A DNA stretch of 52,509 bases, from contig NZ_JAGRPM010000017.1 in assembly GCF_019449565.1 (NCBI RefSeq), forward strand, positions 1 through 52,509, read 5' to 3'. This DNA comes from Rhodoblastus sp. Lineage in GTDB: Bacteria > Pseudomonadota > Alphaproteobacteria > Rhizobiales > Beijerinckiaceae. Under the pieces are notes generated by a model that was not told the DNA's origin, ran no database searches, and was given only the letters and a program-made list of their open reading frames with translations. Shown piece after piece: positions 47,201-52,509 of this stretch; the first letter of the stretch is position 1, and every line of letters begins with the position of its first letter. The translations under genes and the position numbers were made by a program.

Positions 47201-48516
47201 GCGCGCTTGCCGCCCGCGTCGCGGCCGAGGCGGCGGAAAAGTTCGACGCCGACAAGCAGCTGCGCCCGGCCGCCCCCGCTCCGGCCGCCGAGGAAGCCTC
47301 CGCCCGTTTCGTCCGTCCGCTGAAGGTCAGCGGCAAGGGCGGCAGCCGCCGTATGCCGGCGCTGCTGTTCACGGCGGTTTCGGTGCTGTCCATCGGCGCC
47401 TATCAAGCCTATCGGATCTTCGATAATTCCACGCCGCCGATGCAGGCCGTTCCCGAGCCGCACGCCGACAAGGGACAGCCAGCCGCCCAGGCTCCGGCCC
47501 AGAATCCTGCCCAGGCCGCTCCTGCCCAAGGCGCTTCTGCCCAAGTCCCTGCGCCCGCCGCCGACGCGGCGCCGGCCAAGCCTGTCGAATCCGCCGCGCC
47601 GCCCGCCACCGCCTTCCCCGCCTTGCCCGGACCGCAGTCCTCGGCGGCGCCTGTCGCCATGCCGACCGCGACGCTCAATTCCGCGCCCATCATGCCGAGT
47701 TCCGCTCTGGCTCCCAAGAGCGCTAAGGTTTCCGAGAGCGCCAAGGTTTCGGACATCGGCAAGAGCGCGGGTCTGCCGGACCCGCTCGCGACCGGCGCCA
47801 TCAGCACGCGTCCCAATAGCTTGTCGGCGGTTCAGGCCGGCGTCCAGGCGGTGGCCATCAAGGACATGGCCGAAAAGGGCGACCCGGCCGCGCAATTCGA
47901 TTATGGCGCACGGCTCGCCGAGGGCCGGGGCGTCAATCAGGACAAGGCCGCCGCTGTCGCCTGGTTCGAAAAGGCGGCGGCTCAGGGCCTGCCGCAGGCG
48001 CAATATCGCCTGGGCGCGATCTATGAAAAGGGCGTGGGCGCGCCGCGCGACCCCGCCAAGGCCCGTGATTATTATGAAAAGGCCGCCAACCAGGGCAATG
48101 TCCGCGCCATGCATAATCTGGCCGTGATCCTGGCCGAAGGCGTGGATGGCAAGCCCGATTATGCCGCCGCCGCCAACTGGTTCCGCCGTGCGGCGGAATA
48201 TGGCGTGCGCGACAGCCAGTTCAACCTCGCCATTCTTTATGCGCGCGGCATGGGCGTGCCGCGGAACCTTGGGCAGAGCTATCTCTGGTTCGCAATCGCC
48301 GCGCAGCAGGGCGACGAGGACGCCGCCAAAAAGCGCGACGAGGTCGGCGCTCAGCTCGACGCCGCCACTCTGGGCGCGGCCAAGAAGCAGGTCGCGGATT
48401 TCCACGCCAAGGCCCCGGCGCCGGCAGTCAATGAGCCGCCGTCCGCCACGGTGAGCTCCGGCGCCGCCGCCTCGGCCGTGTCGGCGGCCGTCGGCAAGGC
48501 GCTCTCCAAAATCTGA
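44224..48516 (+). CDS. PodJ-like polarity/localisation protein with coiled coils and Sel1 repeats
   Basis: A 1430-residue protein. From the ATG at 44224 it reads AVPWSIKGVDFDVREAAKEA, then RRDGVTLGEWMNRAI, the conserved start of PodJ-like proteins, which fixes this start over one at 44185. A charged repeat (RQERAPIA, three times) lies near residues 88-118. Long coiled coils cover about 190-930. One membrane helix (about 1043-1062, LLFTAVSVLSIGAYQAY) is followed by a Pro/Ala-rich periplasmic linker and about four Sel1 repeats (1215-1370). In Caulobacter PodJ marks the new pole and recruits signalling proteins; relatives act at the growing pole in Hyphomicrobiales. It stands alone, convergent with murA. 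Confidence 0.85.
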   Translation: MSKAVPWSIKGVDFDVREAAKEAARRDGVTLGEWMNRAIADRAAEIGVSAQEFDADERLEAVAAQLARLSRESEGEAPSPRRSAEPARRQERAPIARQERAPIARTEQERAPVARTEDAEWDDDLLRERAARRRASTERKSPRPAPRDFFARTEAEDIRPPRTSSAAATWDDEGSDEQSGRGARGGVTSRDAEPLHARLDERLAEIERRLKLDEKQEIKPPLHGMIASVQDRLGEIETRLTKRDRFADDRPLRGALERLEGRIEAMSRRSEEVSRRSEEAADEAPLRQLDARLAAILSRLERVEASPPSAAREEQFSRLEKRFDALLTRLDRPAPAPAAPPRRGLDDAVAEIAARQRDLDSAASRGPRPPSPQLTAMLDERFEALARKFDLAAQAAPPVPAVAEKARIDLLQNGIQALSGRIEDMRKDFTAAGAHSHAALESLARDLSGRVEAALAAPSDAGVKGLTELRRDISVLSRNLGDVAPRAAVSGLENAMRDLANRVDATREAMLRAASARPEPTSSAELEALGKQVAAMSRTLADLAPRSQVSSLESAVRALSARIERSRDEGMREVVLAPIESLAGDVRRALAEAGASANFEGVSRQLQEVEGKIEELRQTGGVDRADFLQVFDQSEQIRAMIAQAMEKMAPIERLERQVAGLGERLEDVARQTREANAAQIALPWGEIESRLNDLATRIDRASFDRAPQPAVDDARFDDISRRLEVMHEALASRIDRVAQDRAPAPGVIDDSRLEDFSRRLDFVHHALASRIDDAETESRAHAPELESLMRALSEKLDAEPAAAIGADAFESVERRMAEISKRLEHGDTEAERRLQRAIEQITERLDLARDPEREDRNAREIADLREKTESSDRRAQQTLSAVHETLEKVVDRLAMIEEDVIEARGAAEAAARAPATPAQDGRPQLDVDADDFLMEPGAGRPGERQDHSRAFSLRERDELAPEDTVLGLGGRAEAAEQAEAKSTQSNYIDVARRALAARVAAEAAEKFDADKQLRPAAPAPAAEEASARFVRPLKVSGKGGSRRMPALLFTAVSVLSIGAYQAYRIFDNSTPPMQAVPEPHADKGQPAAQAPAQNPAQAAPAQGASAQVPAPAADAAPAKPVESAAPPATAFPALPGPQSSAAPVAMPTATLNSAPIMPSSALAPKSAKVSESAKVSDIGKSAGLPDPLATGAISTRPNSLSAVQAGVQAVAIKDMAEKGDPAAQFDYGARLAEGRGVNQDKAAAVAWFEKAAAQGLPQAQYRLGAIYEKGVGAPRDPAKARDYYEKAANQGNVRAMHNLAVILAEGVDGKPDYAAAANWFRRAAEYGVRDSQFNLAILYARGMGVPRNLGQSYLWFAIAAQQGDEDAAKKRDEVGAQLDAATLGAAKKQVADFHAKAPAPAVNEPPSATVSSGAAASAVSAAVGKALSKI

Positions 48517-48549
48517 AGACCGAGGAAGAGCGGGATGGTTCGGGCGGCG

Positions 48550-49845
48550 TCAGCCGCCCGAGGAAATGCGGGTGATGTCCGCGCCGCAGCGGCTCAGCTT
48601 GCGCTCCAGCGCCTCGAAACCGCGATCTAGATGATAGACGCGCTGGATCATGCTTTCGCCTTCGGCGACCAGAGCCGCGATCACAAGCGAGACCGAGGCG
48701 CGCAGGTCCGTCGCCATCACCGGCGCGCCTTTGAGCAGCGGCACGCCGTCAATGATCGCGCTGTCGCCTTCGAGGCGGATATGGGCGCCAAAGCGCGCCA
48801 GCTCCTGCACATGCATGAAGCGATTTTCGAAAATCTTCTCAGTAATGCGCGAGGCGCCTTCCGCGCGGGTCATCAGCGCCATGAACTGGGCCTGAAGATC
48901 GGTCGGGAAGCCGGGGAAGGGCGCGGTTTCGACATCGACAGGACGGAGTCCATTGCCATTGCGCCAAACGCGAATGCCTTCGGGGCTGGATTGGACATGA
49001 GCGCCGGCCAGTTCGAGCGCGTCGAGCGCAGCCTGGAGATGTTCGGGTTGCGCGCCCTGAAGGAAGACGTCGCCGCCGGTCATCGCCGCCGCCATGGCGT
49101 AGGTGCCGGTTTCGATGCGGTCCGGCAGCACGCGATGCTTGGCGCCATTGAGCCGCGCCACGCCGTCGATCTCGATGGTCGAGGTTCCCGCGCCCCGGAT
49201 CTTCGCGCCCATTTTCGTCAGCAGATCGGCGAGATCGCCGACTTCCGGCTCGCGCGCGGCATTGTGGATCACAGTCGTTCCGTGGGCCAGCGCGGCGGCC
49301 ATCAGCGCAACATGGGTGCCGCCGACCGTGACTTTAGGGAAGTCGATCTCCCCGCCGCGCAGGCCCTTGGGCGCCTTGGCGACGACATAGCCGGCGTCGA
49401 TCTCGATCGAGGCGCCGAGGCGCTCCAGCGCCATGAGCAACAGATCGACCGGGCGCGTGCCGATGGCGCAGCCGCCCGGCAGGGACACCCGCGCCTCGCC
49501 GCAGCGCGCCAGCAGCGGCGCCACCACCCAGAAGCTCGCGCGCATGCGCGACACAAGATCATAAGGCGCGGTGGTGTCGACGATCTCGCGCGCGGTCATG
49601 TGGACGGTCTGGCCCGAATCCGGGTCCTCGCCCTGCCTGCGGCCGTCGATGGAATAGTCCACGCCGTGATTGGAAAGGATGCGGACGAGCAGGCTGACGT
49701 CCGCGAGGCGCGGCAAGTTCTCCAGCGTGACCGTGCGATCCGTCAGCAGCGAGGCGATCATCAGCGGCAGCGCCGCGTTCTTGGCTCCCGAAATCGGGAT
49801 GATTCCATTCAGCGTCTTGCCGCCGACGATACGAATGCGATCCAT
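48550..49845 (-). CDS. murA: UDP-N-acetylglucosamine 1-carboxyvinyltransferase
   Basis: A 431-residue cytoplasmic enzyme that starts peptidoglycan synthesis by adding enolpyruvate to UDP-GlcNAc. It opens [20 protein letters not shown] followed by AKNAALPLM with the Lys22/Asn23 pair. The flexible loop [12 protein letters not shown] holds Cys126, the residue attacked by fosfomycin; having Cys rather than Asp implies a sensitive enzyme. Other blocks are [18 protein letters not shown] [15 protein letters not shown] and [14 protein letters not shown]. The ATG at 49845 is chosen because the conserved start lies there. Confidence 0.97.
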   Translation of the reverse strand: MDRIRIVGGKTLNGIIPISGAKNAALPLMIASLLTDRTVTLENLPRLADVSLLVRILSNHGVDYSIDGRRQGEDPDSGQTVHMTAREIVDTTAPYDLVSRMRASFWVVAPLLARCGEARVSLPGGCAIGTRPVDLLLMALERLGASIEIDAGYVVAKAPKGLRGGEIDFPKVTVGGTHVALMAAALAHGTTVIHNAAREPEVGDLADLLTKMGAKIRGAGTSTIEIDGVARLNGAKHRVLPDRIETGTYAMAAAMTGGDVFLQGAQPEHLQAALDALELAGAHVQSSPEGIRVWRNGNGLRPVDVETAPFPGFPTDLQAQFMALMTRAEGASRITEKIFENRFMHVQELARFGAHIRLEGDSAIIDGVPLLKGAPVMATDLRASVSLVIAALVAEGESMIQRVYHLDRGFEALERKLSRCGADITRISSGG

Positions 49846-49970
49846 TGATCCTCGCTGGCGCGGCGTAATCCCGCGCAATGTTTGTCTGCGCGAATCGCGC
49901 GTCTTCCGCTTTCTCGCCTATGGCCCCCGATTGCGGCGGCGGCGCGGCGGCTGACGGCGCGAACCGGCCG

Positions 49971-50159
49971 CTAGGCCTCCCGAGGCCCTGAATCCTCGCT
50001 TGTTTCGGCGCGGCGCCCGCGCACTTGCGCCTTGCGTCGCCGCAAATTTGCGCGCAAGGCCTCGGCGAGACGCCGCTTCTCGGCCAGTTTCGCGGGCGAA
50101 AGAGTGGGCCGCGCCTCGGCGGGGCCGTCAACTGACGCGGGCTTTTCTTCCTGGTCCAT
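49971..50159 (-). CDS. Small conserved basic protein upstream of murA
   Basis: A 62-residue protein starting MDQEEKPASVDG at 50159 with AAGGGA at proper spacing. The middle, LAEKRRLAEALRANLRRRKA, is one long basic helix followed by QVRGRRAE and an acidic end. Short proteins with this helix are widespread in Hyphomicrobiales, but I know no function. No membrane segment or Cys is present. It lies 125 nt upstream of murA in the same direction. Confidence 0.6.
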   Translation of the reverse strand: MDQEEKPASVDGPAEARPTLSPAKLAEKRRLAEALRANLRRRKAQVRGRRAETSEDSGPREA

Positions 50160-50334
50160 GGATATCCCTTGCATGCGGGCCGGTTCTAAGCGCGAATGAC
50201 GTTGCGAACAAGCTTTCTCGACCGAATTGCGACAAATTGCGATTGCGCGTCGAAACTGCCGCTTGCCATGTCCGCAACGCTGTGGCAGAAACCGCGCGCC
50301 CCACCAGACGGTCTCGTCGGTTTCTGGGACGCCA

Positions 50335-50409
<75 letters not shown>

Positions 50410-50526
50410 TCAAAACAATGACTTAGATGGAAACATGCGATTGAGGGCGCGTTGTAGCTACCAGATAGCTACCGCAAAGCGGCTCTCGCACTTCGCCTGG
50501 CTGTGTGGTCGTTTTGGACCTTTCGT

Positions 50527-50573
50527 GCCCTTTCACGGCGAAAACAGGGGTTCGATTCCCCTTGGGCGCGCCA
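50527..50573 (+). other. 3' half of a tRNA-Glu(UUC): attachment-site scar
   Basis: GCCCTTTCACGGCG holds the anticodon loop CTTTCAC (UUC), followed by a variable region, a perfect T arm (AGGGG-TTCGATT-CCCCT) and the acceptor strand TGGGCGCG with CCA. The matching 5' acceptor (GCGCCCA) and a D arm are missing: the 50-60 bases upstream do not fold as a tRNA. Such CCA-ending half-tRNAs are left where an integrase recombined at a tRNA gene. No intact tRNA-Glu is in the window, so this is one end of an island. The 117 bases between tRNA-Thr and this scar include a short TAGCTACC direct repeat and nothing else recognisable. Confidence 0.72.
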
Positions 50574-50579
50574 ATAAAA

Positions 50580-50945
50580 TCAAATAGTTACGACGTTTCC
50601 CACAAATTTTGTGCAATGTTTGTACAATATCGCTTTGCGGCGGACGACTTCACGTCTCCCCCTGGCGGGTGATTGCACGCTCATTCGCGTATCGAAGCGC
50701 GGAAGCAAGTCGAGGTCGTCGGTGCCCTCGTAACCGCAGGCAATCGCGAAAACGCGCGCGCGTATTATGTCGGCAAGATTATGGGCGACACGCGCCGGAT
50801 CGCGGCGAACAGGAAGACGACAGGCCAGCCGTTTGGCGAGATCGAGCCGCCTCTTCGCCATCGCAAGCAGCGTGACGCCGCCGTCTGAAGGAGCGGTCAT
50901 CGAAATCCGCTGTGACTTTGAAGGGAGAATCGTAGTCTTTTTCAT
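50580..50945 (-). pseudogene. Fragment of an IS1380-family transposase (N-terminal part)
   Basis: The minus-strand reading SDGGVTLLAMAKRRLDLAKR, then VAHNLADIIRARVFAIACGY and EGTDDLDLLPRFD, matches the N-terminal part of IS1380-type DDE transposases (SDGG, LADI.RARI.AIACGYED.DDLD.LR.D). Full transposases are about 450 residues; here homology stops after roughly 75 residues and none of the catalytic domain follows. The remaining 35 codons before the stop at 50580 are unrelated. It is therefore a truncated relic lying directly beside the tRNA-Glu scar. Confidence 0.65.
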
Positions 50946-51072
50946 GGTGGTCGTGGCTGGCGCGATTTGCGCATCGGAAGGGTGTATACAACCCAATCCT
51001 ATGCCATATCGTATCAGCGCTTTGCGCCACGCTCGCAGCCTCAAAAAACTAAACTGTCATGAATAAGATGGG

Positions 51073-51639
51073 TTAGCTGATTCGCTTTAAAGCAACTCCC
51101 AGTACCCGGAGAGCCATTTCCGCTTCTTTGAGTGTCGAATAAACTCCCAAATCGTCTGATTCTGGTGGACCACAGACGATATATGCCCCCCGAACTCCCG
51201 TTATGAACCACGTAAATTTGCAGCCCTCTGAGTCTCCGGGGTCGGTCTCTTCGTAGCATCGTCGAATTAGGCGAGAATCGACCGAATTATTTCCTAGCGT
51301 ATCGAGAGCGGCATCCGCAAGAAGGTCTACCTGAGCTTGGTTAAAAGATATAATAGGTTTAGTTAACAGGCTTTCTATCGTAACAGAAGTTATATTTTCT
51401 ATCATGGTAGAAGATAGCTCATATTCCGTGTGGCACCCGTTCTTTTTTTTGTCTGCCTCAGCTCTAAAAAACGTTATTGAATCTTCTAGCGATTCGCTCA
51501 GTTTAGGGCGTAATATAGTTGAGCGCCTCACAGCATCGATTTGAGCTGGGGTGATTTCACCAGAAATTAGCGGCGGAAATGCCGGTTTAGCATAAAGTGT
51601 TTTGGCTCGCTTTTTGGTGCTTGATGGTTCTTTTCCCAT
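51073..51639 (-). CDS. Unrecognised 188-residue protein in AT-rich accessory DNA
   Basis: No family is recognised. The protein starts MGKEPSSTKKRAKTLYAKPA (ATG at 51639; a TTG lies four codons upstream). It has a Lys-rich beginning, a likely helical middle (IENITSVTIESLLTKP, QAQVDLLADAALDTLGNN) and a C-terminal part, CKFTWFITGVRGAYIVCGPP, that looks like a small beta-sheet domain. There is no signal peptide or membrane helix. Base use is clearly AT-richer than the core genes, with many ATA and TTA codons, so it was probably acquired. It lies between an IS1380 relic and a disrupted HD gene. Confidence 0.6.
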   Translation of the reverse strand: MGKEPSSTKKRAKTLYAKPAFPPLISGEITPAQIDAVRRSTILRPKLSESLEDSITFFRAEADKKKNGCHTEYELSSTMIENITSVTIESLLTKPIISFNQAQVDLLADAALDTLGNNSVDSRLIRRCYEETDPGDSEGCKFTWFITGVRGAYIVCGPPESDDLGVYSTLKEAEMALRVLGVALKRIS

Positions 51640-51719
51640 TATGTAGTCCAAGGTTATTGCTTATAAAACTAGGTAGTTTAACGCGACTTCCCCTTTGATA
51701 TCGCGCAGGGTATTTTGGG

Positions 51720-51914
51720 CTAGACGGTATTTCGCTCTACTGGGTTCGGCGCTTTGTCCGACGTGGATGGAGGGCGTGGGACGCTCGCCCGACCTTTTGG
51801 CGGCGGTTCTAATGAGTTTTGCTTAACGACCGGGCGGGGAGTAAAGCTCGCCGCCCCTTCGTGCCACATCGGGTCGGTTAAATCCGGCGTTGGCATTTCG
51901 ATTATTTTCACCAT
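51720..51914 (-). CDS. Possible small protein, unknown
   Basis: A 64-residue open frame starting MVKIIEMPTPDLTDPMWHEG with GGAG eight bases upstream of the ATG. The rest is Pro/Ser/Lys-rich and looks disordered (PPPKGRASVPRPPSTSDKAP). No family is recognised. It points the same way as the orphan gene to its left. It could be a real small gene or a chance frame. Confidence 0.35.
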   Translation of the reverse strand: MVKIIEMPTPDLTDPMWHEGAASFTPRPVVKQNSLEPPPKGRASVPRPPSTSDKAPNPVERNTV

Positions 51915-52126
51915 CGGGGCGCTCCATCAATTTTCGCTGTCGCATGATAGGCGGCTGCCGCAAGCTTACTCCGGTTCCGCTTTCGATATGAGCCGCCGCC
52001 AATCTATGGCTTTCCAGATCCTAATGGAATGCTGACAGGAGATCACATTAGCCAAACGCCATTTCCTCGCGGCATCGCCGAGTCGTTGGCCACTTCATCA
52101 ACATCCCCAACAATGAGACAGACCAC

Positions 52127-52393
52127 ATGAAAGAATGGATCGCCGTCCTCGAAGCCGCCAATGCGGCGGCCCGCTGGCATGTCCACCAGCGGCGCAAGGG
52201 CCCAGCCGCCGAGCCCTACATCAACCACCTCCTTGAGGTCGCCAACCTCGTCGCAGAGGCAACGAACGGCAAAGACCCCGACCTGGTCGTGGCGGCGCTC
52301 CTGCACGATGCAGTTGAGGATTGTGAAGTACCATTGGAACTGATTGAAAGGCGTTATGGAAAGGACGTGGTGTTGATTTCCGTTTGGAACTGA
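52127..52393 (+). pseudogene. HD-domain phosphohydrolase gene cut by an insertion element
   Basis: The first 81 codons encode an HD-domain start: ARWHVHQRRKGPAAEPYINH, HLLEVANLVAEATNGKDPDL and VVAALLHDAVEDCEVPLELI, with the metal-binding His and the HD pair. This resembles the hydrolase half of RelA/SpoT-like (p)ppGpp enzymes or small HD hydrolases. The coding sequence is broken at 52371 in ...RRYGKDVV by the end of an IS21-type element, and the frame then stops at 52393. More than half of a normal HD protein is missing, so the gene is inactive unless an intact remainder lies beyond the element. Confidence 0.7.
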
Positions 52394-52509
52394 CCCGGGA
52401 TTTTCACTGAGAAGTGACCCGCCTTTTTATGTTCCTGCGGTCAGGTTTTGGTCAAGGCATTGGCTTTCTCCTTTCGTCCTTTTGCGGTTGCGGCGCTGGC
52501 CTTGAAGCG
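52371..52509. mobile_element. End of an IS21-family element
   Basis: From 52371 the sequence TGTTGATTTCCGTTTGGAAC begins with the TG of an IS end. It continues with the repeated block ACTGACCCGGGATTTTCACTGA / GAAGTGACCCGCC (parts repeated), the multiple terminal-repeat style of IS21 elements. It interrupts the HD gene and runs off the window. The family call rests on the remembered terminal sequence and on the possible helper-protein end at 52441. Confidence 0.6.
52441..52509 (-). CDS. Partial C-terminus of an IS protein, probably the IstB helper
   Basis: Reading leftward from the window edge, 22 codons give RFKASAATAKGRKEKANALT and end KT-stop at 52441. The basic, Ala-rich tail close to the element's end is what the IstB ATPase of IS21 elements would give, but only the tail is visible, so the identity is tentative. 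Confidence 0.4.
   Translation of the reverse strand, partial: RFKASAATAKGRKEKANALTKT

Noticed and set aside
46474..48405. 643-codon open frame on the minus strand
   Set aside because: Shadow of the PodJ-like gene; composed of Arg/Gly-rich sequence without a known fold.

Overview
The window is GC-rich DNA from an alphaproteobacterium. The order rplU-rpmA-GNAT-obgE-proB-proA-nadD-rsfS-rlmH ... envC-ctpA-deacetylase-rppH, a PodJ-like polarity protein and an HWE-type histidine kinase all point to the Hyphomicrobiales (Rhizobiales). A member of the Beijerinckiaceae/Methylocystaceae is possible, but that narrower placement is only an inference.

Left accessory block (1-11423). It holds a thioredoxin-type arsenate reductase gene, a small His/Cys-rich exported protein, and a CusB/CusA heavy-metal RND efflux pair whose adaptor carries three heavy-metal-binding modules. 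Next comes an AAA ATPase plus subtilisin-like protease pair that matches the IetAS toxin-antitoxin/anti-phage pair, with its two reading frames overlapping by 95 nt. A decayed, frameshifted gene (DUF6946-like) follows. The block stops at the 3' end of a tRNA-Ser(CGA) gene, the classic edge of an integrated island.

Core block (11424-27864). Ribosomal proteins L21 and L27, an acetyltransferase, ObgE, proline synthesis (ProB, ProA), NadD, RsfS and RlmH form a conserved housekeeping run. A secreted trypsin-like protease and an unrecognised 134-residue protein sit between nadD and rsfS. Then come an HWE histidine kinase, the cell-wall cluster envC-ctpA-polysaccharide deacetylase, rppH, a TPR lipoprotein and rpsU.

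Surface block (28217-37173). A three-gene overlapping operon encodes a type I secretion ABC exporter with a C39-like but apparently inactive N-terminal domain, its HlyD-type adaptor, and a 631-residue protein made almost wholly of Sel1 repeats. It converges on the complete dTDP-L-rhamnose operon rfbBCDA. No exported substrate gene is visible.

Fatty-acid block (37247-43968). A DsbA-fold isomerase, a fused enoyl-CoA hydratase/3-hydroxyacyl-CoA dehydrogenase, a thiolase and an acyl-CoA dehydrogenase form a beta-oxidation set, and a MerR-family gene upstream is the likely regulator.

Polarity and wall block (44224-50159). A 1430-residue PodJ-like coiled-coil/Sel1 protein, murA and a small conserved protein.

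Right mobile edge (50335-52509). After tRNA-Thr(GGT) lies a 47-nt fragment that is the 3' half of a tRNA-Glu(UUC), a typical attachment-site scar. Beyond it are an IS1380 transposase fragment, an AT-richer orphan gene, and an HD-domain hydrolase gene cut by the end of an IS21-type element that runs off the window.
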